A DNA stretch of 64,000 nucleotides from Rhodeus uyekii. Taxonomy: Eukaryota > Chordata > Actinopteri > Cypriniformes > Acheilognathidae. The notes beneath the pieces are model-generated. The model had not been told where the DNA came from. It ran no database searches and worked only from the letters and a program-made list of their open reading frames with translations. The position numbers and the translations under genes were made by a program. The stretch's first letter is position 1. Each line of letters starts with the position of its first letter. Shown piece after piece: positions 46,941-59,250 of the stretch. The DNA lies in contig JAWRVZ010000154.1 in NCBI GenBank assembly GCA_037043235.1, forward strand, positions 1,151,001-1,215,000, written 5' to 3'.

Positions 46941-47779
46941 CTAGAACGAAGGAGGAAAAGAGCGAAGAGCAAAAAGAGACTAAAACGAGTGGGGAGGGAG
47001 GACAGACAGATTGCTGTTTTGCCGATCATATTTTCCTAATTGTATCCACTTCTACTTATTCCATTTTATACTTAATGTATTGCGTATTAATGCACATAAA
47101 TGCTGTATTATTCTGATACAGTAACAATGTATATTTACATTTGTGTAACATTACAACTTAGAAACATAAATTTTGTGTATATATAAAAAAAGATGTATAC
47201 ATTACATTACAGTACACGTACATATACACAAATTGAGTGCAAATTCAAATTCAAAATCAATTCTAAGAAAACATCTTATTTTACATTAAATAAATTGTGG
47301 TGGCAAAATCTTTTATCAGTTCTGAATAAGAGACAAATATCCCAATTGTAATTTACAAAAAAAATATATTTTCTAGCATGAAAAGGCCACAGTCATAAAG
47401 ACATTCGAGTTGCATTGCAGAGCGTGACAAAGAAGGTTGAGCAGCTTCGACATTTATATCTCTAGTCAAGGCTAAAGGCTCAGTTGAAATTTTCCATTCC
47501 TCATCAGGAACACATTACCCTCTCTGTACCGCAAGTGTATTTCTTCAGACTTATTATATTTTACTTACTAGTTCTACAGAACAAAAATACAATTAATGTC
47601 ACACAATACTCAAAAATGCCAAGAAACATTTTATATTTCTTATTAAATATACATATTATTATAACATATTATTATTATTATTATAACAATATAGATGTAT
47701 AAACAAGACAGGCCTCAAAATATGTCATTCTGTCAATGGCTTTACTGCTACATTAATCATGTACTTAAAAAAAAATTAA

Positions 47780-47819
<40 letters not shown>
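46941..47819. other. No gene seen; (TA)n tract near the end
   Basis: AT-rich sequence ending in a (TA)n run at about 47783-47816 that abuts the mariner-like miniature element. No coding evidence. Confidence 0.4.
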
Positions 47820-48608
<789 letters not shown>

Positions 48609-50065
48609 TTTGAGATACGAGATTCTCAGATTCTAGTATTACACCACAGTGCATTGATAAGTAGGCCAAGTACTGCAGTGTGAAAAAGATCAGAAACTTC
48701 ACATAAAAGTTTAGCTAGTGGACTGCTTGATTTCAGGGGCAGCAATCAGGGAATAGAACAAAATGGCATTCTGTGTAGAGATACTGCATTTGTCGGGCCA
48801 CATAAATTCCTCTGTGGGATGAACAGAAGTGGAAGCTTAAGGTTGCATTTGGAAAACAACAATGCTGTATATTTTGCCTCATGAGACTTTAAAGTCAGAG
48901 GTCATCTTAAATACCATGTATTTTTGGAATAAACATCAATTTCAAGATAGATGCCACAGAATAACTAGTAATACAGTTGCTGTTTTTGGAAATGGGGGAA
49001 TGAGTAATTGGAAACTACGCCTCCTTGTGAGATCAAACAAAGAATTTGGGAATCAAACATCACCTGAGGCACCCTTGTGTGTTCTGATAAACACCGCCCC
49101 ATCCTCGCCTTTCTCCTTCAAACTATAATTACAGACACTCTTCTTCTGCTGGATTTGCCTGGATATGCCAGTGGTTGAAGGAGCTCCATAGCTGTTTAAT
49201 GTGATAAGATTATTTAATCAGTTCAATTATATATTCATGTTAGGTGATTAACCATGCATTAGTATTCGCCCACAAGAACTTTCATTTTGCATGAAATGTC
49301 CACTGTGTGAAAAAAAGTATTTTTTACTCTACCACATCTACCATAAATAAACATTATTAACATAAATATTTTATGCCTCAATTCATTTCGCAAACCGTAA
49401 ACAATTATTTAAAGATCTCCAACTCTGTATCTTCACTCATCCTTCCCAGCATGCACTGCAAAGTGATTTATTAAACAAAGAGATAAGGGATCATCGGAGC
49501 ACAAAGCGCTAAAAAATCTGCCAAAAATTAAATATGAAAAAGCCTAAATTAAGAATTTTACTCCAACTGAGGCTAATGTTCAGCTTCTGTACCCCCAGTG
49601 CCAAGCTGCAGCGAGTCTCCCTCCTGATGGTTGGCGGCTTCTGTACAACATGTTCCCAATGAGCCTTACAAATTCACTCTTCAGAGAGAATCAGGAACAT
49701 ATTGCCATTGAGAAACATCTGTTGTTATACCAGAACGCTGATAACTTACACTGACCCCAAAACTGAAACTGACCACTGAACCCACCATGAAAAATGTACG
49801 AAGGTCATCGCATCAAAAAGAAAATATCAAACAATGATTGCACAAGATTGCGCAAACAATGATTGCTTCAATGACTGAATCCGTTTTGGCCATTACATTT
49901 AATCAACTGGTTTTAAGATGATTTTTAGTTCAGTTCTCCTGAAACATTCTGTTGTAAACCCTAAATCTAGTCAATCAGAAGGTGTCCATTCTTTGGTGTC
50001 TTCATCTAGAAGAGTATATTGATTGTTTTGTAATTTCAAGACCTTCTTCACTTTAAAAGGTTTCA
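48609..50065. other. No gene seen
   Basis: AT-rich, frames under 90 codons without motifs. Around 49560-49690 the sequence is more complex and has a CTTCTGTACCCCCAG acceptor-like string, but no matching donor or clear reading frame was found. Confidence 0.4.
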
Positions 50066-50510
50066 CAGTAATTCCTTGAGATACAAGCATATTCCATTCC
50101 AGGATGGAGCTTGTAACTTAAATTGCTCATATCTCAAATAATTTTTCCCATAAGGAATAAGGGAAAAATTCATCTGTTCCGGCCATCTAAAAAAAACCTC
50201 CCTTATTAGTGCTAAATAACAATGGGAAAAAACATGTTTTTCTTCCAGTGTAGTGTATTGGATAGCCTCAGAAACCCAAATGTATTATTATTGAACACTC
50301 ATAACTCGTGCTGCTCCCAGCTTAATACTCATGAATCATTCGTCGCCCCCGGTAACCCCTGCTGTAAAACCAAGCTGACTCTAGTGGAGATCATATGTAA
50401 TTACCGCATAAATGAGTCGGCTTGAGCTGCTCGAACACCTAGCGTCGGTGACTGTAAGCTGCTCGTATCTCAAATATTTACTCATATCTCAAAGCAAATA
50501 AATCTCAAAG
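50066..50510 (-). mobile_element. Mariner/Tigger-like miniature element, second copy
   Basis: The left end reads CAGTAATTCCTTGAGATAC. The internal sequence (GCTGCTCCCAGCTTAATACTC, GGTAACCCCTGCTGTAAAACC in overlapping parts) is the reverse complement of the same region in the 47820 copy. The two therefore lie in opposite orientation about 1.5 kb apart. It lacks the (GT)n tract. Confidence 0.65.
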
Positions 50511-52196
50511 ATTATATATATTTATATGTGTGTGTATACTATGTGGATATATATATATATATATATATATTTGCTGTAACAATTTTATTGAGAGTGAGGT
50601 GACCTACGAACTCTAAACTTCACTAAAATTTCACTTTAAAACTTTTCTTCTGACTCCTGGTCATGATATGTGATTGAGTGATCAGAAGAACTCCCACTTT
50701 GCCATGTAAATTAACCAAAAAAACAAAAATCTATACCGATAGTTTTTCCAGGTTGCGTCTGTTGTAGGAGCGGCTGGGAATGGTCATTATACAGTACAAG
50801 AGCGGCCTCTAGAGGTGAAATAAAAACTAGCACTGACACCTCTTGTTGTTTATTTTGACACACAAAGTTTAAAGCTATTGATGTGAGAAAGCATTTTATC
50901 TTCATGCATCATCACTGTAATATATATTTTGATATTTAATAGAATCAAATAAAGTGTGAGATATACATATACAGTTATGCAATTTTAATGCATCAACCTT
51001 TGCATAGAATAAAAAGGTAATTTTTAAGCATGACTGTTTGGATTTATATCAAATGGTATAAGTTTACACTTAGCTTCCATTGTAACATTAACTAAGATTA
51101 ATAAATGTTGTAGAAGTGTTCTTCATCGTTAGTTTGTTTTTTTCAACATTTACAAATGCATTTTTAAATTGAGTTTTCATTTTTGTTTTATCCTTTAAAA
51201 GAAATATCAATGTATAATTGTTTTGCTTAAATATGAATACATGCTGTAAAAATGTATATTGCATGATGTACATTCGTTCATGTAAGCTAGTTAATGCATT
51301 CTTGTTAACAAATATAGCTAAAGAAACACACATTTGACCTGTACAATTTTAATGTTTGAATTATTTTCTGTAGAACTTTTCTTTTGAATATATTCATATT
51401 TACATCATTTCTAACATTTTCAAACTGCTGTTTGTTTGTTTTTCTTATTTTTTGTAATAAAGTTCAGCACTTGGAGTTACATGGAGTGTTATGTTAGTTT
51501 TTAATCCAGTATCCATATTAGAAACTACCTGATAATTAATCGGTTAGCCATAAATAAAGCCCAGCCTAGTTATCAGTAAAATCCACTATCGGTCGAACAC
51601 TACTTAAAAATAATTCATGATCTCTTCTGATCTCTTCTACTTTCTGAGGTCAGTGCATTAAACCCCTATTGGTAAGTCTTAGTACAAAACTGTTAAAGTT
51701 TCATTTCACGTTAGTCCTCTATTGGAGAGAGTAAGGTGGAGAGCCCGGATCTGCAGTGTTTGTTTAGGAGGGTTAAGGGGAAAGACGACTTCTAATTACA
51801 TTTAGGCTCATTAGTCCTACCCTGTGACTCTGCCTCGCCATCAAGTTAATGTATGTGGCCCTTCAGGATCGGGAAGGGAAAATGGATTTGCACTGCATTA
51901 GTTGATGAAATGTATAAATTACATTACGAGCCACAATGTGATCTTAATGTCACTCATTCAGCCAGGGGGAGGGCTTTCACAGCAGACTCCGCCCACATCC
52001 GTGGTCAAGAGACTGTCCTTCTCACTGGATGATAACTTCACATAAGTTTACACGTGTATAAATGGAAACTCTTCTTCACCAAGTCACAAATCCTTCAGAG
52101 TAGCACAGAATAAAAAATACATCATGGCTGTACTATGGTATTCTTTAAACCATCTAAGATTGAACCAATGTACCTTACATACATTATACACTTAAG
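50511..52196. other. No gene seen; AT-rich repeat relics and a possible conserved patch
   Basis: A (TA)n run lies at about 50548-50570. At 51080-51310 motifs like AACATTAACTAAGATTAAT resemble the palindromic element at 29900. At 51720-51960 the sequence is more complex (TTCTAATTACATTTAGGC) and might be a conserved non-coding element. No coding frame with motifs. Confidence 0.4.
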
Positions 52197-52335
52197 CTTT
52201 CCTGTGGCTCAAATAGCAGAGTGTGGAGCTTGCAACGCCAAGGATATGGGTTTGATCCCAGAGAAAGCAAGAGCTGATTGGAATGCAATGCAAGTTGCTT
52301 TGGCTAAAAGTGTCTGCCAAATGCAGAAATAAAAA
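52197..52335 (+). mobile_element. tRNA-derived SINE
   Basis: Same family as 35881-36033. The A box region is TGGCTCAAATAGCAGAG, the B box GGTTTGATCCC (near 52250), and the tail AGTTGCTTTGGCTAAAAGTG then TCTGCCAAATGCAGAAAT. Many changes from the other copy indicate age. Confidence 0.8.
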
Positions 52336-52515
52336 ACACAATTTCCCACCATCCCGTCAGGTCTAAATGTATGGGCTGCATCAGAAAATGTAGGCATTAT
52401 AGGCAATGAGTCTGCAAGCAGCATTTGTGAACGAAAGTACCTCACGATTACAGCAAAATAAAGTGAGCAAGGGTGAGAACTGAACAAATATTTAATCAGA
52501 AAGACAAAGACAAAC

Positions 52516-52926
52516 TGTCACGGATCCAGCCACACCCCTCGCACCAGACTCATTCACTTCTCACTCACGATCCCAATCACCAGAATACTGAACACCTGCA
52601 CCTGCCTAGTCAGCATTCCTTAAATACAAGCTTCACCCTGCAAATCACTGTCCGGTCTCGTCACTGACTGCCAGACTCTCATGCCAGCGACAACCCGTGT
52701 TGACGCCGTCATTACCGACCCCGATTGTCCAGGATCTCCTTCCGTGAACCTTCAGGCATTCTTCCCGTGATCTCCAGCCCAGTATTGTCCACTTCCCATC
52801 AGATAAGCCTCTCTGCCGCTACCAGTTCTTCTCTACACCTTCAGTCACCAGCTACTTGCTCTGAGTTTGCTTTATTCAATAAACATCATCACCACTCACG
52901 TCTGTGTCCGATTGTTTATCATGACA
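52516..52926 (+). repeat. 5' LTR of the chromovirus
   Basis: 411 bp from TGTCACGGATCC to TTATCATGACA. It holds a TATA-like TAAATA (52621-52626), a probable start region near 52650 and AATAAA (52878-52883). The gag ATG (52921) lies in its last six bases. Confidence 0.97.
52621..52658 (+). promoter_or_regulatory. LTR core promoter and self-primer segment
   Basis: TAAATA at 52621 is followed, 29 bases on, by GTCCGGTCT (52650-52658), complementary to the segment just after the LTR. If RNA starts near 52648-52650, the self-primer would be its 5' end, as in Tf1/sushi elements. Confidence 0.55.
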
Positions 52927-55900
52927 GAAGACCGGACCACCCAGCAGACCCAGGCGGTAACTGGCGAAGCATCCGCCGCGGAGAGTAATCCACTTCTCGA
53001 TGTCATGCAGGCTTTCCACCATGTCCTTCAAAACTTTGCCTCTACATCTGCCTCACCCAGTCCCATGGCCCGGCCAGCGCCCTTCAGTGGTAAGGCGGAG
53101 GAATGCGATGGTTTCCTATTACAATGTAAACTGTATTTTGAAATCAATCCCCGACAGTTTGAAACTGAACAAGCCAAGATTGCATTCGTCATATCCCTCC
53201 TCACCGGCCGCGCGCTTCAGTGGGCGCGCGCGATCTGGAACTCTAACGGCCCTGTCACGCAATCATTACCTGCATTTCTCCATCATTTCAAGGAAGTTTT
53301 CGGCCATGCAGCTGATACTGTATCCACCAACGATCAACTCCTCCGTTTACGACAAGGAACCCAGTCAATCCAAGATTATTCCTTGCATTTTCGCACCCTA
53401 GCGGCCTCTAGTGGCTGGAATGAGGCGGCACTACTGGCTGTTTACCGTCAAGGACTTCAACCCAACATCCGTGCTCAACTTGCCATTTATGATGACCGTT
53501 ATGGCCTGGAAAAGTTCATTCAAAAATCCATTCTAGTGTCCCAAAACCTCACAGTCTGTTCTCCAGAAACCCCGATGTCGCATTCCCCGTCTCCACTGAA
53601 AGAGCCTAAACCTCCAGCACCAGAGCCCATGCAGGTCGATCACTACCGCCTATCACCATCAGAGCGAGAGAGACGTATCCGATTGCACTTGTGTCTATAC
53701 TGTGGTGGTGAGGGCCATCTCCGAGCTCAATGCCTGACCCGACCACCACGCCCAGGGGTGAGTACAATCCACACGGCATCCATAATCCACAAAATGTCTT
53801 TAACAAAGGTTTTAGTGACTTCTGCTAATCTCTCTGTTCCAGCCACGGCGTTGATGGATTCAGGCTCAGCTGGCAATTTCATCTCCACCAACCTTCTGAA
53901 TAAACTGAAAGCCCACAAAACCCTTCTTGACCACCCCTTTCGTGCTCATAACATCCTTGGAAAACCCCTGGGCCGCGGGTACATTCGGTACGTCTCGTCT
54001 CCTATCCACCTGCAAATTGGATGGCTCCATCATGAGGAACTCACCTTCCTGGTGCTGGAGGGATCCACTACTGACATTGTCCTGGGGCGCCCGTGGATGT
54101 CCAAACACTCTCCTCTGGTTAACTGGAACTCAGGTGAAGTCTTAAAATGGAGCCCATTCTGTCTTCAACAATGTCTCTCTACTGTTCAAAGGAACCCTAC
54201 ACCTGCTGACCAACCTGACATGGTAACTGAGATACCACTCGCCTCCACATCCATCGAGAGTCCCCATAACCCATCATGTCAAGACATCCCCATTGAATAC
54301 CGGGCGTTCCAGGACGTGTTCAGCAAACGGCTAGCTACAGAACTTCCACCTCACCGGCCATGGGACTGTGCACTCGACCTGCTGCCTGGGGCAACGTTTC
54401 CCCGCGGACGCATCTACTCCTTGTCCATCCCGGAGCAACAGGCCATGGATGAGTATATAAAGGAGGCTCTACGTCAGAAGTTTATCCGTCCATCTACTTC
54501 CCCTGCCGCATCAAGTTTTTTCTTCGTGGGCAAAAAGGACGGAGGCTTGAGGCCCTGTATTGATTACCGGCACCTAAACTCGCTCACCATCAGGTTCCGA
54601 TACCCGCTACCCCTGGTCCCCGCTGCTCTGGAACAGCTGCGGGGGGCTCGCATCTTCACGAAGCTGGACCTACGAAGTGCGTATAATCTAATCCGAATAC
54701 GTGAAGGAGACGAGTGGAAGACCGCGTTCATCACGCCCTCTGGCCATTATGAATACCTCGTCATGCCGTTTGGTCTGTCAAATGCTCCAGCTGTGTTCCA
54801 GGGATTCATGAACGAGGTATTCAGAGATTTCCTCAACATCTTTGTTATTGTCTACCTCGATGACATCCTCGTTTACTCCAAAGACATCTCCGAACACCAT
54901 CGACACGTCAAGCAGGTCCTAGCTAAGCTTCGAGAACACCATCTCTTCTTGAAATTAGAGAAGTGCGAGTTCCTCCGCAGCAGCATCCAATTCCTTGGCT
55001 ATATCATCAACCAGAGCGGCGTCAAGATGGACCAGGGGAAAGTGAAAGCGGTGCAGAACTGGCCACAACCTACCACAATCAAAGAATTACAGCGTTTCCT
55101 GGGATTTGCCAACTTTTACAGGCGGTTCATCCGGAATTTCAGTATAATCAGTGCACCCTTGACATCATTACTGCAACATGGGCCCAAGTCTCTGTCCTGG
55201 ACACCTGAAGCCACCAAGGCCTTCCAAACCCTTAAGGCAGCCTTTTGCACGGCTCCTACCCTCACTCATCCGGATCCCCAGTTACCGTTCATAGTCGAGG
55301 TCGACGCGTCCTGCACCGGGGTAGGAGCCGTGCTGTCACAGCGGCAGGGTGAGCCTCCAAGACTCCATCCATGTGCCTACTTTTCCAAAAAGCTATCCCC
55401 GGCGGAGCGGAACTATGACATTGGGAATCGCGAGTTGCTTGCCATAAAGTTGGCATTGGAAGAGTGGAGGCATTGGCTGGAGGGGGCTAACCATCCATTC
55501 CAGGTGATAACCGATCATCGAAACCTAGAGTACCTGCGGGAAGCAAAAAGGCTCAATCCACGGCAGGCTCGTTGGGCACTCTTCTTCACGAGGTTTAATT
55601 TCACCGTGACGTATAGACCTGGGGACAAGAACCAGAAAGCCGATGCTCTCTCTCGCCAGTTCACCCCTGACAATAACCCACAACCGCCTGAACCCGTGCT
55701 CCCTCCAGCCTTGATTGTTAGTCCCATCCAATGGACAATAGACCACCAGATCGCCGAAGCAACTCGCGAAGAACCAGCTCCGCCGGGGGTCCCTGAGGGG
55801 CAGCTCTACGTACCATCTCGACTCCGCCTGCCCCTCATGGATCAAGTTCACACGTCTCCGGGCTCTGGACACCCAGGCAGCCAGCGAACCCTCTCGCTCC

Positions 55901-57258
55901 TACAAGATCGCTATTGGTGGCCCAGAATGGACCGCGATGTCTCCCAGTATGTCAGAGGATGCTCAGTCTGCGCCACCACCAAATCACCACGCCATCTTCC
56001 AGAAGGCAAACTCCAACCCCTGCCGATACCCCGCCGACCCTGGTCACACATTGCAGTGGATTTCATGACCGATTTACCACCATCTGACGGCAAGACATGC
56101 ATCCTTGTAGTGGTAGATCGGTTTTCTAAAGCTTGCAAATTGATACCCCTCAAGGGCCTCCCCACGGCTTTGGAAACGGCGGAAACCTTGTTTCACCAAG
56201 TCTTCCGACACTTTGGCCTCCCGGAAGATATCGTTTCCGACCGAGGACCCCAATTCATTTCCAGAGTCTGGAAGTCATTTTTTCACCTTCTCGGAGTCTC
56301 CGTTAGTCTGAGTTCAGGTTACCATCCCCAGACCAATGGCCAGACTGAGCGGAAGATCCAGGAAATTGGGAGATATCTGAGATCCTACTGTGGCCACCAA
56401 CAAGACACCTGGAACCGGTTTCTTCCGTGGGCTGAATACGCCCAAAACTCACTAAGGCAAGAGTCCACACACCTCACACCGTTTCAGTGCATGTTTGGTT
56501 TTCAGCCACCGTTATTCCCTTGGACAGGAGAGCCCACGGAAGTCCCAGCTGTCCATCACTGGTTCCAGGAGAGCGAGAGGGTATGGGATTCAGCTCACGT
56601 TCATCTGCAAAGGGCAGTCCGTAGGCAGAAGATCCAAGCTGACCGCCGACGCCTTCCCACACCACGGTACTATCCCGGTCAACTCGTCTGGCTATCAACG
56701 AGGGACATTCGCCTACGGCTGCCCTGTCGCAAGCTGAGTCCCCGCTTCATAGGTCCTTTCAAAGTGGTGAGGCAGATCAACGAGGTCACTTACCGTCTTC
56801 AGTTACCCACACATTACCGAATTTCCCCGTCATTCCATGTGTCTCTCCTCAAGCCCTTCACTAAACCTCTGTTTCCCTCATCCACAGAGTCTGGTGTTGA
56901 GGCTGTACCTCCTCCTCCTGTTGACCCGGCGGACCAGAACATTTACAAAGTTTCTTCCATCTTGGACTCTCGACGACGGGCCGGCACACTGCAGTACCTC
57001 GTAGATTGGGAAGGTTTCGGTCCCGAAGAACGCTCTTGGGTCAACCACGATGACATCCTAGATCCAGAGCTCCTGCAAGAATTCCACACCAACAACCCCA
57101 ACCGTCCAGCCCCCCGGGGTCGAGGCCGGCCCCGTCGTCGTCCGCCGCGGTCCTCAGGAGCTGCCCGTGGAGGAGGGGGTACTGTCACGGATCCAGCCAC
57201 ACCCCTCGCACCAGACTCATTCACTTCTCACTCACGATCCCAATCACCAGAATACTGA
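52921..57258 (+). CDS. gag-pol: Chromovirus Gag-Pol polyprotein
   Basis: 1445 residues from the ATG at 52921; an in-frame ATG at 52867 would add 18. Gag holds the capsid region (PAPFSGKAEECDGF to KSILVSQNL) and a CCHC knuckle (CLYCGGEGHLRAQC, from residue 258). The protease has MDSGSAGNF with its aspartate at 313. RT (about 515-690) has IFTKLDLRSAYNLIRI and YLDD at 645. RNase H (about 785-910) has EVDASCTGVGAVLS and ends KADALSR. Integrase has a zinc region (HTSPGSGHPG, GCSVCATTK) and a DD35E triad at D1047, D1107 and E1143, then a GPF motif. A chromodomain (about 1341-1388, YLVDWEGFGPEERSWV) may steer insertion to marked chromatin. The stop lies inside the 3' LTR. No lesions seen. Confidence 0.97.
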   Translation: MTEDRTTQQTQAVTGEASAAESNPLLDVMQAFHHVLQNFASTSASPSPMARPAPFSGKAEECDGFLLQCKLYFEINPRQFETEQAKIAFVISLLTGRALQWARAIWNSNGPVTQSLPAFLHHFKEVFGHAADTVSTNDQLLRLRQGTQSIQDYSLHFRTLAASSGWNEAALLAVYRQGLQPNIRAQLAIYDDRYGLEKFIQKSILVSQNLTVCSPETPMSHSPSPLKEPKPPAPEPMQVDHYRLSPSERERRIRLHLCLYCGGEGHLRAQCLTRPPRPGVSTIHTASIIHKMSLTKVLVTSANLSVPATALMDSGSAGNFISTNLLNKLKAHKTLLDHPFRAHNILGKPLGRGYIRYVSSPIHLQIGWLHHEELTFLVLEGSTTDIVLGRPWMSKHSPLVNWNSGEVLKWSPFCLQQCLSTVQRNPTPADQPDMVTEIPLASTSIESPHNPSCQDIPIEYRAFQDVFSKRLATELPPHRPWDCALDLLPGATFPRGRIYSLSIPEQQAMDEYIKEALRQKFIRPSTSPAASSFFFVGKKDGGLRPCIDYRHLNSLTIRFRYPLPLVPAALEQLRGARIFTKLDLRSAYNLIRIREGDEWKTAFITPSGHYEYLVMPFGLSNAPAVFQGFMNEVFRDFLNIFVIVYLDDILVYSKDISEHHRHVKQVLAKLREHHLFLKLEKCEFLRSSIQFLGYIINQSGVKMDQGKVKAVQNWPQPTTIKELQRFLGFANFYRRFIRNFSIISAPLTSLLQHGPKSLSWTPEATKAFQTLKAAFCTAPTLTHPDPQLPFIVEVDASCTGVGAVLSQRQGEPPRLHPCAYFSKKLSPAERNYDIGNRELLAIKLALEEWRHWLEGANHPFQVITDHRNLEYLREAKRLNPRQARWALFFTRFNFTVTYRPGDKNQKADALSRQFTPDNNPQPPEPVLPPALIVSPIQWTIDHQIAEATREEPAPPGVPEGQLYVPSRLRLPLMDQVHTSPGSGHPGSQRTLSLLQDRYWWPRMDRDVSQYVRGCSVCATTKSPRHLPEGKLQPLPIPRRPWSHIAVDFMTDLPPSDGKTCILVVVDRFSKACKLIPLKGLPTALETAETLFHQVFRHFGLPEDIVSDRGPQFISRVWKSFFHLLGVSVSLSSGYHPQTNGQTERKIQEIGRYLRSYCGHQQDTWNRFLPWAEYAQNSLRQESTHLTPFQCMFGFQPPLFPWTGEPTEVPAVHHWFQESERVWDSAHVHLQRAVRRQKIQADRRRLPTPRYYPGQLVWLSTRDIRLRLPCRKLSPRFIGPFKVVRQINEVTYRLQLPTHYRISPSFHVSLLKPFTKPLFPSSTESGVEAVPPPPVDPADQNIYKVSSILDSRRRAGTLQYLVDWEGFGPEERSWVNHDDILDPELLQEFHTNNPNRPAPRGRGRPRRRPPRSSGAARGGGGTVTDPATPLAPDSFTSHSRSQSPEY
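52929..52937 (+). promoter_or_regulatory. Predicted self-primed primer-binding site
   Basis: AGACCGGAC, two bases after the LTR end, is the exact complement of GTCCGGTCT at 52650-52658. It overlaps the first codons of gag. I did not test all tRNA 3' ends as alternatives. Confidence 0.6.
57169..57180 (+). promoter_or_regulatory. Polypurine tract
   Basis: GGAGGAGGGGGT lies two bases before the 3' LTR and lies within the gag-pol coding frame. It would prime plus-strand DNA synthesis. Confidence 0.85.
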
Positions 57259-57593
57259 ACACCTGCACCTGCCTAGTCAGCATTCCTTAAATACAAGCTT
57301 CACCCTGCAAATCACTGTCCGGTCTCGTCACTGACTGCCAGACTCTCATGCCAGCGACAACCCGTGTTGACGCCGTCATTACCGACCCCGATTGTCCAGG
57401 ATCTCCTTCCGTGAACCTTCAGGCATTCTTCCCGTGATCTCCAGCCCAGTATTGTCCACTTCCCATCAGATAAGCCTCTCTGCCGCTACCAGTTCTTCTC
57501 TACACCTTCAGTCACCAGCTACTTGCTCTGAGTTTGCTTTATTCAATAAACATCATCACCACTCACGTCTGTGTCCGATTGTTTATCATGACA
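57183..57593 (+). repeat. 3' LTR of the chromovirus
   Basis: 411 bp, identical by eye to 52516-52926. Its first 76 bases are coding: the Gag-Pol frame ends at the TGA at 57256-57258. Its AATAAA lies at 57545-57550. Confidence 0.97.
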
Positions 57594-57598
57594 CAAAC

Positions 57599-58793
57599 AG
57601 ACCCACAAATCCCATTATATTATAGTCATGTTGCTAATGATGGATTGTCAGCATCCAATGACAGCAAATTTGGAGTGTTTTGAATAGAAAGGCATAAAAG
57701 ACGACTATTAAAGATCTTTCAAACCATCAAGACCACTCTAGCTTCACATTATAGAGTCAAAACCCACTCAGAGACAGAGAACATTCAACCCACACATATG
57801 TCTGCAAATCACAGGACCAACATGTCATTGGTGACAGTGTCAAGGTGAAAACCAGGAGTAGAAATGATGAAAAACATCCATTTTGCTCTCTCTCTCTCTC
57901 TCTCTCTTTCTCTCCACACCTTGATTCAAGTCAGAATGAGATTTCTCAGTGTAGAGATGTCTGGTCTTTTAAGTCATGAACTTATTTTATAATATAATAC
58001 ATTTAGGGAGTTATGTAATCAATAATTATTGAAATTTGAAAGCAGTTTGTAACCAAATGCACTCTTCAATAAATATGCCATTTGTAATTCATATTTGGCA
58101 TTACAAAAAATAATAATAGAAAACTCTCCCAAAACAATGACACCAAAATTGTATATTGTTCTCACCCACCGGCAAAAGCTCACCGAAGCACAGATGAAGA
58201 TGAACACGCTGACATGCATCATGTAATTGGCTGATGGTCTGTGAAAATTAAGGTTAGGCGAACATCACAACTCCAGCAAACAAGCGCAAGCCGTCTCAAG
58301 AGAATGACAGATCACCAGAAACACACTGTTGACAGGCAAATGCTGTAAAGCATACACGCTATCAGATTATAGCAATGAGTAATTTTATCAGCTACAGAGT
58401 CAAAACAAACCACCTCCAGTTATTTACACACAGAAGGTGCAAAATGAAAAGCATGTGTGATTTCTAGAAATAAAATTATGGTTGTTCCTTATAGGTTTTT
58501 TCCCCTTTTTATTGCAATTTCTCACAGTAAGCCCAACTACAGGTTTTAAAGGAAGCCAACAAATGCAGTCGTACCTGACTTTGATATTCTGCGGTCAAAT
58601 AGTTTTGCAAGAGCAATGAACGCTAACCTATAAAACTGACCCAGACAACTCATTTCCTACATGTCTCGCACAGCCAGAACTGTTACATAACAGTGTTTGG
58701 TGTAATATGCAGCTTATTCGTACATGTTATTCCATTTTTCGGTGACATTTGGGTTCTGAAATAAATGATACAACCATAGACGTAAAAAATATA
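57599..58793. other. No gene seen; (TC)n tract
   Basis: A (TC)n run lies at about 57885-57908. The rest is AT-rich with no recognisable coding or repeat family. Confidence 0.4.
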
Positions 58794-59026
58794 CAGTAAT
58801 ACTTTGGTTTATATGAGTATTTATATGAGATCTTAATGGTTATAATTTTAACTGTAATTAATAGGGTAAAACCAAAACAAATTTAAAATGGGCATTTATG
58901 GTCGTGTGGAACGAATCAATTGATTTTTAGTGCATTCTTATGGGAAAAATTGTTTTGGTGTACGAGCATTTTGGTTTACGAGCTCACTCTTGGAACGAAT
59001 TAAACTCGTAAACCGAGGTATTACTG
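58794..59026. mobile_element. Mariner-like miniature element
   Basis: 233 bp with ends CAGTAATACTTTGGTTTAT and, on the other strand, CAGTAATACCTCGGTTTACG, flanked by TA on both sides (58792-58793, 59027-59028). The TA duplication and CAGT ends fit the Tc1/mariner superfamily. No coding content. Confidence 0.85.
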
Positions 59027-59250
59027 TATTTACATAATGGCATTCCAGTCCCTGGAAACAGAAAACACTTGAGAAAAAATTAAAACGTGTGTAGTGTACT
59101 TGTCCAAAATTAGCCTTATAATAAAAGACATTACAATTAAAAACACATATCTCAGCCAGTCATGACAAATTTCCCTTCACTTCTGATCACCCTGGATGGG
59201 TTTATTTTATAATATTTATTTTCCTTTTCTCTTCTGCATGCTCTCCGTCC
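59027..59250. other. Spacer, nothing recognised
   Basis: About 220 bases of AT-rich sequence between two miniature elements. Confidence 0.4.

Larger units (their letters stand above)
52516..57593 (+). mobile_element. Complete sushi-type chromovirus (Ty3/gypsy LTR retrotransposon)
   Basis: A 5078-bp element flanked by a perfect 5-bp duplication CAAAC (52511-52515 and 57594-57598). It has 411-bp LTRs that are identical by eye, one intact Gag-Pol frame, a polypurine tract and a chromodomain. Identical LTRs mean recent insertion, since both are copied from one template. By sequence it has everything needed for autonomous retrotransposition. It uses a single continuous Gag-Pol frame with no frameshift site. 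Confidence 0.97.

Noticed and set aside
52197..52270. A tRNA gene
   Set aside because: A and B boxes are present but the sequence does not close into a cloverleaf and continues into a SINE body and tail.
52867..52920. Upstream ATG as start of Gag-Pol
   Set aside because: It would add 18 residues encoded by LTR sequence around the polyadenylation signal; the ATG at 52921 is the more plausible start, although the longer form cannot be excluded.
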